Assembly (NCBI RefSeq): GCF_030463535.1 | Contig: NC_132891.1 | Location: forward strand, 8,706,949-8,770,948 | DNA from: Salminus brasiliensis | Taxonomy: Eukaryota; Chordata; Actinopteri; Characiformes; Bryconidae | Direction: 5' to 3' | Length of the DNA: 64,000 nucleotides | Shown: piece by piece, positions 12,156 to 23,600 of the stretch | Position numbering within the stretch: position 1 is the first letter of the stretch | How the letters are laid out: each line of letters starts with the position of its first letter | Translations under genes and position numbers: made by a program | Notes under the pieces: model-generated | Told to the model about the DNA's origin: nothing | The model's database searches: none | Seen by the model: only the letters and a program-made list of their open reading frames with translations

Positions 12156-13410
12156 AGTTGCTTTTGAAGTGTCCTAATTTCTAGATTAAATGGTAAGTAT
12201 TTTGAGAAGAGAGTTTGTAGCCAGAACGTATGTCCCTTGTATTTAGAAGATATTTGTGTTGCTTTTTGTTTAATGAAAAAAGAAAAGGACAAAAAAAAGA
12301 GAGAATGTTATAAGTGAAACTGATTCTCTATAAAACTGAGTGGTTGAAATTGCAAGAGTGGTCTAAACACTAAGTAGAAAATTAGAATTTTGTTTTCATT
12401 GATAACTTATTTTGGCTATATATTTGAATATTGAGATCTGAAATGTGGATGAGTTTCATTAGTGTTTCAGTGCCCTCTCAGTCTTATTTAGAGATGCTGT
12501 TTTTTAAAGCCTGGTTTGAATTGTGTTGTGTAGAGTTGTTTGCATTTTTTGTTTGAAGTTTATGGTCAAGCCTTCACAAATCTCTTCTACAGTTCACCAC
12601 CTCTTTTCCAATTTCCCGGGAAGAAGCCCCTCGTTGGCCGCAATGTTCGAGCGATCTCAGTATCAGTACCCTTCTTCCCATGTGTAAATGCTTTGCCATC
12701 AAAGAACACAGCTTCACTCTGCATTTACTGTGTTAGACGGTGGGTGTTGTCTTTTTCTCCCCTTTTTCATGGATGATTCTGTCCAATATGTAACGCTATG
12801 AACGAGTGAGATGGTGATGGATTGTGGGCCAAGAGAGTGAGAGACTGAATGAGCGAACGGACTGAGAGAGAACATGAACGCAAGTGTGAAAAGAGCTGGT
12901 TGTGCGATGCAAAAAACAAGATGACTGCAAGATGTGAGAAGAACCTGTGTGAGCGAGTGTGAGCGGCAGCAGCGTGTGTTTTCTGTAGCACCGTCAGATG
13001 GACATTCGTTGCATCCTTTATTCCCCTTTGATCTATCTCCTTTCCTCCCTTTTCTCATATAATCAAGCTTATATAGTTAAAAAAATATATATATATGTAG
13101 TGGAATGTCTAGAAATCTTAAGTATTTGTATTCTTGCTATATACTTGTTGTGAATGCTTGTATGGTGTGCGTGTTCTATCTCCTCCCTGTTACTGACCTC
13201 TAAGTGTGAACATGTGAAGTGGTGTTGTCTGTGAGAAGGCACTGGGGTGTGTGGCGGTGAGCGTGTGCTCTGAGTGTCTAAAGAGGGGTGATGTGGCGGT
13301 GAAAGTTGAAGAATCCCTATAGGAAGGTTGCATTTGTTAAGTGTTTTGAATGCATTTTATGTTTTGTGACTCAAAGGGAACTCTCTCAAATAAAACTAAT
13401 TTGACTAGGT
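12156..13410 (+). other. tardbp 3'UTR
   Basis: Runs from the stop codon to a canonical AATAAA at 13389-13394. It has UG-rich stretches at about 12893-12980 and 13140-13285, the kind of sequence TDP-43 binds. A strong donor, TGG/GTAAGT, is at 12192/12193 and a polypyrimidine/AG acceptor (gttttctgtag) ends at 12988, so a 796-nt intron wholly within the UTR is possible. Further AATAAA-like sites at about 14112 and 14193 could give longer forms. Confidence 0.7.
13389..13394 (+). terminator. tardbp polyadenylation signal
   Basis: AATAAA, followed by a T/G-rich stretch (tttgactaggtatttgacagtggc) suitable as a downstream element. Confidence 0.65.
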
Positions 13411-15530
13411 ATTTGACAGTGGCTTATTTTTGATTGCTACAAAAAATTAATTGAATTGCAAAAACTTATTTAATTCGCATGTATAGGGACCTTGGACTCC
13501 GCTGGCCCAGGTTTACATCAGAACCCAGAATGAAGTCAGTTTTGGGGAAGCTGAAGACTGGAGTTGTAGTGTTGGCGGCCCCAACACAGTCCAACTGTGG
13601 AGATGCTGCCGAATGCCTTATACCTGAAAAGGGACTTCTTCACTTCACTGTAACAGGATCCCTGGAATCCCTATTGAAATTTAAATGGACAATTCCGAAT
13701 TGGCTGGAGCACATGCCCAAAGAAACACAATCCAAAACGATGGGCAAAAAATATCTTTTTACGGAGACATGCCTGAACCCCTCAGTCCCATTTTCCAATG
13801 ATTTTCTTGTTGATGCTCATGCTTTTTGTTTTGTTACTGACTCATTGTTTGATGGTAGACTAATTCATCTGGCTGTTAAATTTCTGTTTTTGATTTGTTT
13901 CTTTACAGTTACAACATGCAGGTTTTAGCCATTGTAACTCTAAGTGGTCAGACTTTACTCACAGTTAAAAATGCCTTTTTGTTGTTTTTCTGAACAGTAG
14001 CTTGCTCATTTCTGCCATGAGTGAAATGTGTAGATTGACGGGACTTTGTGAAATGTGTGGGCTGTAATGGGGGTTAGGCGGTGAATGATCTGGATCTCTG
14101 TGGTAATTCCCAATAAATAGGCCCATAGGAATTGAATCACTGTATTTTTAAATTCCATCCACAAGTCTCATTTTAGTCGTTTAAAGTGTAAAATAAACAT
14201 CTAATTTTACAATCAAACAGTGTTTGACCTATACAGAGTTTATGGTTGTTGGATTTTGGTTTGGGGAGATTGTGGGGTTAGAAATTAAACCTGAACAACT
14301 TGGTCAAATTGAGATGCCTCAAAAATGTGGCTTTGCAGTAGTTAAACCTAGAAATAACATTCTTCTTTATCATCAAGGATGATTGGATTGTTGCCTACAC
14401 TAGTTTTTCATGTTTTTTTTTGTTTGTTTTTTGCTGTTATGTAAATGTACAGATGAAGATTAAAGATTTGTTAGTGGTCCTCTAGGTGGTGCCAGATATA
14501 GATTTGTTAGTTTCTGAGGATGTTTCCCCCATAAAATGACCAGAAAGTGCAGATAATGTTTATTTACTATTTTTTTTAAATTTATTTATATTTTCAGTCA
14601 GGACAGGTTGTGAGGGATCCTAACTTTTTCTGTATAGAATTTGAAAAGATTAATGTTGCTACCAAGAAAAGTATGGATATTCCTCAGTGTGCTGCAAAGT
14701 CACGTTCTTGAGAACACCCAAAACATTGCATATAGATCATGTAATTAGGTCTGTTGACTGTAATATTACTATTTAAAAGTAGTCTGCAAGGCATATTGTT
14801 CAACAATTTCAGTACAATGATTTTTATTTATGTAGTTGTAATCATTGTCAGTGGTTAGTGATTGCTGTCCTGTTACCATTTTATGTCTGAATTCAGAATC
14901 TACTGATTAATTTACATTTTGGATCAAATGTTGTACCTCAATTGTCTCTTGTGGTTTTTAAATCCATGTACAAAAAACAAACCAGCTTTGAACATGATAA
15001 ACACACAATTCTTAGAAGTTCTTTTTTACATGTACAGGTGGTGAATAATGAATATTGTGTAGCACTGTGCAGAGGTTTTAGGCACCTGTGAAAAGTAGAA
15101 GGAAAAAACTCCTGGGCAGTTCACTAGTAGATCACTAATACTAGAATAAACACTAACACATATACAGGATGTCATGGTTTTACATCCCTGTGTTCATTAA
15201 AACATTTGAAGTTCTCCTCGTGGGAGTCTAGTATTATTTTTAGTTCTCATTCAGCACCTGGTTTGGCACATCAGTGCTTAATGATGGTAAATCAGGAGAG
15301 CCACATACATGCTGGTTGGGGGTGTCCAGGAGAAATCTAGAACCAAGCTAGGTTCTTCAAACAGGCTCACAAGATCTCAACTACCCGGCAAACATTCTTC
15401 TGCATTTAAATGATGTGCTTAGGTGTTTGAAGACTCTGCACAGTACTAGATGTGATGGGTGTTAGCATAACATTGGTCAGACATGTCTGAGAAGACAACC
15501 ACCTGAGAAAACCAGAGTCATCCATTTCAT
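13411..15530. other. Intergenic region between tardbp and cort 3' ends
   Basis: T-rich, low-complexity sequence between two convergent genes. The left part could belong to extended tardbp 3'UTR isoforms. A 149-codon open frame at 13479-13928 shows no recognisable domain or splice context and is judged chance. A dispersed repeat occupies about 15155-15425. Confidence 0.5.
15155..15425 (+). repeat. Dispersed repeat H, copy 1
   Basis: Contains 'aagttctcctcgtgggagtc', 'catcagtgcttaatgatggt', 'ccaggagaaatctagaacca' and 'ctcacaagatctc'. The same blocks occur in the same order on the minus strand at 29210-29425. No coding capacity and no clear terminal repeats. Confidence 0.65.
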
Positions 15531-15531
15531 G

Positions 15532-15537
15532 TTTATT
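15532..15537 (-). terminator. cort polyadenylation signal
   Basis: The minus strand reads AATAAA about 95 nt after the cort stop codon, giving a short 3'UTR. Confidence 0.6.
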
Positions 15538-15630
15538 AGTACTCAGGGTTTTAGGACTGTTCTCTTAGTAATGCCATATACAGGATATCAGGTTAAACAA
15601 GCTGTTGTTTACTTTGTATATCATTCAGTA

Positions 15631-16587
15631 TTAGCATGCAGAGAAGGTCTTCCAGAAGAAGTTCTTGCAAGGGGATTTCTCCCGAGCTGGCAGGCCCAAC
15701 ACAGACCTTTCGCCCAGTTTACCATTCAGCAGCTGCTCCAGGTCCAGTGCTCCCAGGTCTTTAACAGTCATGTTCAGTTCAGCGAGGTCTGACATTATCT
15801 TCATCAGTAAGTCCTTCTGCTCTTTTGTCAAAACCTGAGTAAAAGAAATGAGATCTGTAAAACATCTATAAACTCTTACATGATCGATCATTGAACAGTT
15901 CTGATGTGCTTGCTGGTGACAGTCTTTACCACACCACAAACAAAACTGAGGATTGACACAGTTTTCATCCCTAGTGTAGTGTACATTAGTACATTAGGAT
16001 AACCCAACTATCAGCAAATGAAAGCTGAGGTATTCAGCTAGGTTGTGCTGATTATGCAAATTCTCTTTAACAGTAAAAACAAGATAAAACAACCGTTAGA
16101 GATTTTAATGTCAAAAGAAAAACAGAAGCATTCAGTAGTTTTCAGTAGTTTCTACATTATGGGTCAGTTTTCCAGACAGGGATTACGTCTAGTCCTGGAC
16201 TACACAGCATTCTGAATAGAAACCCTTTGAAAGGAAACTGTAGTCCTGGACTAGGCTTAATAACATTCTGGGAAAGCAGCCATGTATGCCGTCACTAATG
16301 CTCTTGTGACCGATTGCAGTCAAATCATTGCAGCAATTTAGAATAAAACCTTTCAGAAAAGTAGGGGCTGTTACTGCAGCAAAGGGGCGTCAAACTCCTA
16401 ATTGGTCAACGTAGCCCTATACAAATTTTGGAGGAAATGTTTAACAGTGAACTTGTTATACCTACACATTTTTTTATTATAATATTTTTAAAACTAATAT
16501 TAGAAATGTATTCTTGTATGAAAACAATTATAAGTTGTGACAAATCAATGTTTCTTAACTATTTATTTAGTAGACAGAGGGATATAA

Positions 16588-16662
<75 letters not shown>

Positions 16663-17158
16663 CCTGCAAATAAAAACCTTTTAAGATAAGGATTAAGAAA
16701 ATTAAAAAATAAAAATTTTTAAGAAAATTACATTTTCTTAAAGTCAATGTAATTCTTAAAGTAATTTTAGAGCATTTTTATTATTAGTCCATATGGAAAG
16801 AACAACTTCCAACAACCAGATTTAAAAACTCAAAAATGTCAAACATATGAAGTTTTTTAAATAGCGTACATATATTTGTATATATTTATATATATGTTTG
16901 CATATTTATATATTTACTGATTTTTTGCGTCTTTCAGAAACCTTTATGCGTATTTTGTTATAACAACCCCTACATATAAAAAGTGGTAGTAAGCCATGTC
17001 AGCTGGTGGTAGTAGTAGTAGCAGTAGTAGTAGTAGTGTGGCCTCACCTCGATGCTTTGTGGCAGATTGTTGTCTATGGGCAGGGCATCAGTGCTGGTTC
17101 CGCTCCATGCGATCAGCAGCAGAGGTACCAAACTCAGCAGCATTCTCATAATGAACAT
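15631..17158 (-). CDS. cort: Cortistatin / somatostatin-family prepropeptide
   Basis: Two coding exons, 17048-17158 and 15631-15834, give a 104-aa precursor, the usual size and one-intron layout of the family. An N-terminal hydrophobic signal (MLLSLVPLLLIAWSG) is followed by a propeptide and a C-terminal somatostatin-like peptide, [14 protein letters not shown], with the receptor-binding FWKT core and two cysteines for the ring disulfide. Pro before the first Cys and Ser after the last Phe match cortistatin rather than SST1 ([14 protein letters not shown]). The position beside pgd and kif1b matches human CORT. The upstream start at 17221 is rejected because it overlaps the TATA box; Met at 17156-17158 or in-frame Met4 remain. 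Odd: the expected dibasic cleavage site is R-E-K. It would be secreted and act on somatostatin receptors. Confidence 0.93.
16155..16290. repeat. Short palindromic fish repeat in the cort intron
   Basis: 'gggtcagttttccagacagg' with 'tctagtcctggactac' pairs with 'gtagtcctggactaggctta' and 'ttctgggaaagcagcc', so the two halves are imperfect inverted copies, as in a foldback MITE. Confidence 0.6.
16591..16657. repeat. (TA)n microsatellite, about 33 units
   Basis: Pure TA tract in the cort intron; the apparent IYIY open frames on both strands are artefacts of it. Confidence 0.95.
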
Positions 17159-17208
17159 GCCCCCGTCTGCTGCTCCGCAAGTGTCCCCTCCGGCATTCAG
17201 AGCCATAC

Positions 17209-17215
17209 TTTTATA
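17209..17215 (-). promoter_or_regulatory. TATA box of cort
   Basis: The minus strand reads TATAAAA about 51 nt upstream of the start codon, so transcription should begin near 17180, leaving a 5'UTR of about 20-25 nt. No palindromic CRE, the classical element of somatostatin promoters, is visible nearby. Confidence 0.7.
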
Positions 17216-18504
17216 CAGCACTCACAACAGCCACTGACACAGAACACGGGTGATGAGCTAAATGAAGAGATTTACTATTAAAAAAAGACCCACTTATGTG
17301 ACATTTCTCTGTGGTTATTCATGAAGGTCACGTAACATTACAATCCAGCCCACAGTCCTTCAATCCATGTTTATTTTAAAAATATGAGGATTAAGATATA
17401 TGTTTATGATATATATATATCATAAAAACAGACTTCACCACAGTTACTAGCCCAGGGTTTATATTTCCACAAGGTTTCTAATGAAGAAAAATGCCAATGA
17501 AATCATTTTGTCAATCATATGCATCCAGTCTGAGTGAACGATGGTGTCACCTTCCAAACTGGAACTGCAATGAAACATGCACAGCAATAGAAACATGCTT
17601 TTAAGATAATAGCATACATACACACATCAGATGAAGACCTAAGTCATGTCACGGAAGAAACGGCAGCAAACTCAGAGCACCTCAGACTTCACTGTTATTA
17701 CCAGCCTGCGTCTCCCTCAGTGCAGCCTGTGCATAATTGATGAGCAGGAAACAGAAGAGGGTGTCCACTTACAGAGCTGGCACACCACCGGCTTGGAGCA
17801 CTCCATGATGATTCAGCAGCACCCACGCTCTTTCATCCGAGCCGCTATTATAAGCTACCCTAGTTCTGCTGCATGCTCGCTCTCTGTCTCTCTCTCTGGC
17901 ATTAGCACTCATTAGGACATGCTGTGTTCCTCTCTCGAAAGAGGCCTTTAATTATAGATATGTTCTTATCCAATGGGCTAATTGCGTCCCGGGCACTAAC
18001 TATACCAGACAAACATTAGTTTTAAATTAGCCAAAGAGGGGCTGAGGGGTCTTATCATCTTTGAATCGAATAGCATCAGCAGGACACTACTAAGTAGCTT
18101 CAAGTTCTCTCTGCTGTTGTCATTAGATTCCTGGGACTTCAATTGGAAGGATGTTTTTGTCTTTAGAAGGTCGTTGTAATGTGTCTGAAAGGTCGAGGAC
18201 ACGCATCCCATTAGTTGCTCTTGTACAGTGCTGTTGTAATTACCCATCCTGTTTCATGACTAACACACTTTGTGCACTCAGTAACACTCAAGTGTCCATT
18301 CAGTGACATCATGTTGAAAGCCAAGCTAACGAATGAGCAGGCCCGGACAGACTGTAGCATCTGAGACGGGAACTGATGGCAGGGAGGGAAAAACTTAGTG
18401 ATCACACATCCATGTGACTCTTCCATTCACTAAGTGAGTTGTAAAAAAACCCCAACTAGCAGTAATTAAGATTATAGATTATTAAGCCCCCTATCAAAGT
18501 TCTT

Positions 18505-18625
18505 TTGATGTTGTAATGATTTTCAATGAAAGCCTATGTAAAAGTGTTTTAACCCAAAATAAAGTGTTTTATTATTTATTTCTATTGGTCCATTCATTTG
18601 GACACTATTTAAAGAACTAACAGGC
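18505..18625. repeat. Dispersed repeat C copy
   Basis: 'gattttcaatgaaagcctat' followed by 'ttctattggtccattcattt'. Related blocks are at 39675-39815 and 44935-45030, and the first bases of the window match part of it. Nature unknown. Confidence 0.45.
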
Positions 18626-19984
18626 TCACATTACGTAAAATAGCATAAATGGAGATATAAGGTTAACAGCAACAATATGCAATTTTATACCATTACCCCA
18701 AGAGCAGCTAAACTTACTTAATAACATACTTCATCTATTTCATGAAATTGGAGCACCAGCTCATGCTCATGTTTTGCCATATTAAAGTGTAATAGCTCTA
18801 TTGTACTGCTTTAAGATGCTTTAAATGTTCTACCTCATACTCATTTTAGTTTTCGATGTTGCCTGACACAACTTCTAATTGAAGTTTCATCTAAAATGAG
18901 TTTAGAGTTACACATTTGCCAAGTTTTACATATTTACAAGTTTCTTGAATAAGAAACATTTCAGCTTTTTGGGGTATATGCTTCATAACTATTGCATTGA
19001 TGGTGCTCCAAAAGTTGTGATGAAGGGTCACGGTGCAACATTTCCAGCGTAATTGAGTACTGTTGGTACTATGAATTCTGTCTATTGTCTCGCTCACCAC
19101 CAGCCTACATAGCGTTCAATGTAGAAAGTCCTGTATAGTGAGAAGTAAATCAGTAAACAAGTGCACCATTTCTGACACAGCAAATTTTTCAATGATCCAA
19201 CCCTATTTACCTCATACAAGACAAATCCATTATTGAATTTTTGGCTTGAGAATGAACAGATGGATTTTGTTTTAAGGATTTGTTTTATGTTACACACTGA
19301 ATCTGTCATAGTTTCTAGATGTACTGAAACACTCTAAAAATCACTGGTTTTCTAAGGTCGACACGCTGATGGTTTTTATTTGACATATATACACCTATTC
19401 AGTCTCCCACAGTTTAGTCAGTCCCATTCATGCTGCAGTTCTCAGAAGTGTGCTTTTTGAAAGAGGCACAATACAGAAGAGTTCATTTACCAGCCTGTTT
19501 AATACTACGGGATAAAGAGAGGTTAGAAATGTAGGATATGGACACTTATGTGCTTTTCTCATGTTTAGTGTGCCTTGTTTTTAAGTAAATAATAATAGGG
19601 TTAAAACTTTAAAAAAATGTTTTTTTTGTAATTTTATTACAGTTCTAAAAATTCTGAATATTAAATCTAATCCCATGTATTTCTTTTAAACCATGTCAAA
19701 GTTGACTATATATATGATATGCTCATGTAAACAACCTTCTACACTAACAAGCCTTAGCACCCTCTCCTGGTCTTACCCTCTCACTACAGCCATTGAGGAA
19801 TACACATATTCAGTCACCAGTTTATTAACTACACCTAACACATACACTGAATAGATTTTTTTATCAGGTACATGAACATGGCTAGAGTTAGTACTTGCAT
19901 ATGTACCCTAGATGGTAGATGTGGGAGGGTATAGGGTATAAGGTAGGTGTAGCTAATAAAGGGACAACTCTGCATATCCTCTAA

Positions 19985-20155
19985 GGCAAGGATGGACAAT
20001 TCTGGTCCTGGAGGGTCGGATTCAGGTGCAGTTTTGTGCTTTTACAGCTCAAGCTCATCTGATTTAACAGATTTAGTGGGTCAGAGCAGGAAAATTAGCA
20101 CACTGTGCTGGACTCCTGCCCCTGTTTCCCACCCCTGCTCTAAGCCATGGCTGTA
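19985..20155. repeat. Dispersed fish repeat (ggtcctggagggtc type)
   Basis: Starts 'caaggatggacaattctggt' and ends 'ccacccctgctctaa', with partial inverted symmetry. Related to 1875-2165. Confidence 0.5.
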
Positions 20156-20298
20156 AAATGGCTCTCCTTTCTAATAGGAAAGAATGGTTAACATGTCTTG
20201 TGTTGAGTATTCCTACACAAAAATAACAGAGAGCTGTGCTTACCGTGGGCAGTGGGAAAGTGAAGAGGACAAAAGCTAATTAAAAAGGGATTGTAGTC

Positions 20299-20304
20299 TT
20301 TATT
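20299..20304 (-). terminator. pgd polyadenylation signal
   Basis: The minus strand reads AATAAA, giving a 3'UTR of about 370 nt after the stop at 20665. Confidence 0.6.
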
Positions 20305-20664
20305 TAGCCTAATACAGTGCAACAGTTAACCGTAATCCATGGTTAACACTGTGAACTCTAGGGCAAAACATGATCTCAGGCATGGCCTTAGCAACACCAC
20401 AAAGACCTGGCCCTACACTTCACTTCTCACTACTTACAGAAAAGAGAGAGAGTTTGGAAACAGTGTACACACTATTATATCAAATTCCATCATCAGTAGA
20501 ACTTTACTTCAAGACTTCATAAAAACTTTAAATAAAGTTTAAGTGGGGCTGTTTTCCATTATTCAGTAATCAAGTGCAGGTGAAATGTATCTTGCTCTGT
20601 TGCCTTGGTCCCTCGCTCTCAGACAATGGAGCTTCCTGGTGTTTACTGGAATGGGAATCGGAGT

Positions 20665-23600
20665 TTAGGCGTTGTAGGATGTTGAGGAAACGTTTCCACC
20701 ATGGCCTGTCCAGTTGGTGTGGATAAAGTGGCCAGGGTTTGAGAGCAACTCATATGTGTGAGCACCGAAGTAGTCCCTCTGAGCCTGTAGAAAGCAAATA
20801 ATGCATAATTACCGCACTGTACTTGTGGTACACATAAACATGGAGAAACTGATACCCAGTAGTGAAAAAGAGTGTAAAAATATGTATACAGTCTAATATA
20901 ATTGAATAAAACATTCTAAATTAATATAATATAAACAGAAATCAATACAATTGAACCCTTCAGACACCTGTTCTCACATACAATATGATCATAAGCATGC
21001 ACATAAGTGCTACAATAGTTGCAGTAGTAGTAGTAGTATAAATAATTATATCTACCAGGTAATGTAAGCACCCCGCCCATGTCTCTAAACCCCTCCCCCA
21101 CAACCTGCAGCTCTAGTCTCAGCTATGACTACACTCATATGTGACCCTCAGTAATCCCTGTGCTATGCCATATGGCCAGTGGAGCAACATGCTCATATCT
21201 CTGCTGGATAAAGGGGTTTACCTGCAGCAGGTTAGCTGGGAGCATGGCATGTCTGTAGCCGTCATAGAAGGACAATGCCGTAGTGAAGGAAGGCATGGGG
21301 ATCCCCAGCTCAACTCCTGTACTTACAACCCGCCGCCATGAAGCCTGGAGCACAAAAAAAAAGAAGTACGGTTTGACTGGACAACTAAAAACCCAGTATA
21401 CTAAAGAGGAGATCAGGCTCCATGAGAGCTTCACAGTTGGTACAGAAAATATTCAAGTTCTGACAAAAATCTAATGCACACAATTGTCTCCTTTCCCCCC
21501 CCATTTCTGGGGGTGTCTGAAGTTTGCTTTTTGAATTATAAGCACTAGCTAACCAGTAACAAAAGAGTATACCCTCCCAATTAGCATTATATAACCTGCA
21601 AACCAATTGAAAAAGTAAAAGCAATAGTTCAATAAGACAAATATAATTTACACAAGTTTCTCCTCACCCCAAATCGATCAGTTGATCAGTTAACAGATGT
21701 TCAGTCGAGACATTTTTGGTGTCCAATGTTTACTTCTTCAGTTTTGCACTGGAGCCATGTCAAAAACCATGTCCATGTCATTGAGTAAGAGACTAAAGTA
21801 TGTGGATTCTGACACTATATGACTATATGTTGTCTAGAAGAATGAAGCAAAGTACAGAGGGTGTTGTAGTGTGTAGGGTGTTTTAGTTAAATGGTGCATT
21901 TTTATAGTTGTTGTTAGAGCTTGAGGGGTTCTAAGCAATTGTGAAAAACGGCTTGTAGCTAAACAGCGCTAACTGAAATGGTATACGCTTCATAACTCCA
22001 GTGTAAACCTAAAGAAGTAACTAAAGACATCAGGTTCTTTAGGTTTGCACTGGAGCTAAAAAGCTGACATCAAGAATATTAACCTCATATCTCCAGTGAG
22101 TTGGGGTAAGGGGTGTGTTTGGGGTAAGGGGAACATTGTGTACGTTTTATAATCCATAAATACATGTTTATATTGACTTAATAACCTAGCCTGTCGAGCA
22201 TACCTAGGCATAACTGTATTTAACCCCTTATTTAAACACTCTACGGCTTATTACACACGAATGATCCAGTAAATACAGTAACATCTGTGCAAACTGGTGG
22301 GGCTATTCTTTGGTAATAGAAGTGTGCAATAAATTGTTCGACCCACCGGCAGGTCTTCTGCAATTTAAGAGGATAATTTTGTTACATTTATGGCATTTTA
22401 GCTGCCGTGCTTAACCAGAGCGACTCACAAGGTTACAAAGTTACTATTACAGACGTGGGCCAATGCAGTGTCAGTCTTGCTCAAGGCCTAAGTATTGGTG
22501 TAGTGCACCCAGACTGGGAATCGAACCCCAGCCTCCTGCATGGTGTAATAGCTCACTGGCAGGTAGTGGTGTTATCTGTTGGCCCACACCAACCACCTTA
22601 CACTGTTACACTTTTAAACCGCTGCAAAGTCATCAGTGTGAAGGCGTGTCCCACTTCCTGTACCTGGCAGTCCTGTACAGCATTACTAAAGAAGTCGTCT
22701 AGGAGCAGATTCTGCAGCTTTGAGTCCCGATCAAAGGCCTCCTTAATCTTTCCCAAGAAAACGCTAAAGGTACAGAGAGAGGTCATAATCATTAGTCAAA
22801 GTTAAGACAACTGTGAATATCTGACATTACCTCAACAGATATTACACAACATGCTTCAGTATTCACACAGAACAGACCTTTACCAGGAACTGAAACATTA
22901 CATCTGCTTCCTCATGTGTTCTTTCAGGGTTGTGACACTGACGTTTGGCTCAAATATCACTTCTTTGTATTGTGTCTCAGTAAACAGAGCTTTCTGTACT
23001 GGACTCTGGGTTTATGCCGAGTAAAGAGCATACTGAGCATACACTGGCACCATTCACGCTTAGCCAGTACTATCTCTATGATCTAAGAAAGGTGTAACTT
23101 ACCTCCGAATGATGCAGCCACCTCTCCACATCAGAGCGATACCTCCATAGTTGAGAGACCAGCCAAACTCATTAGCTGCCTGGCGCAGGAGCATGAAGCC
23201 CTGAGCGTAGGAAATGATCTTGGAGGCATACAAAGCCTGGAAGGGAAGATAATTTTGCTCAGTTTTTGTGTTCTGGAACTGACAAATATGCTTAATATAT
23301 TTTACTCTAGAATATATTTTAATAGTGCTTCTTATTAATCGGGTGGGAGATAAAGATCTTTTTTGTGAAGATATTTTCACAATACACAATATTTATCATG
23401 TAATACGTCATCACAGACAAAATGCATCAGTAATATCTGATTCTTAAAAACTGCTAATTATATACTCTCCCTTAGTACAGTGACTTTTGTTCAAAATGTG
23501 CTGCACTTCATCCAGCTAAACCAGACTAATTACACTATAACACAGCTGATCAGGGCTCTATAAGCAATGAAGATATACTTGATATGCTGAGAAAAGTATA

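Larger units (their letters stand above)
17220..20280. other. Spacer between cort and pgd; no gene seen
   Basis: In human, CENPS lies between PGD and CORT. No frame here shows a histone-fold CENPS-like exon. The region is AT-rich, with a repeat C copy near 18505-18625 and a 'ggtcctggagggtc' type repeat at 19985-20155. Confidence 0.55.

Noticed and set aside
13479-13928. 149-codon open frame downstream of tardbp
   Set aside because: No recognisable domain, no splice context or start signal; the second half is T-rich and looks like UTR or intergenic sequence.
16559-16747. Open frames made of IYIYIY on both strands
   Set aside because: Produced by the (TA)n microsatellite.
17159-17221. Longer cort N-terminus starting MLYKSMALNAGG
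   Set aside because: Its start overlaps the TATA box (17209-17215) and would lie upstream of the expected transcription start; the downstream Met gives a proper signal peptide.
17220-20280. Expected CENPS gene between pgd and cort
   Set aside because: No histone-fold exon was found on either strand, so absence is noted instead.
22407-22805. 132-codon plus-strand frame over a pgd exon
   Set aside because: Antisense shadow of the pgd exon 22664-22763 joined to a SINE-like repeat.
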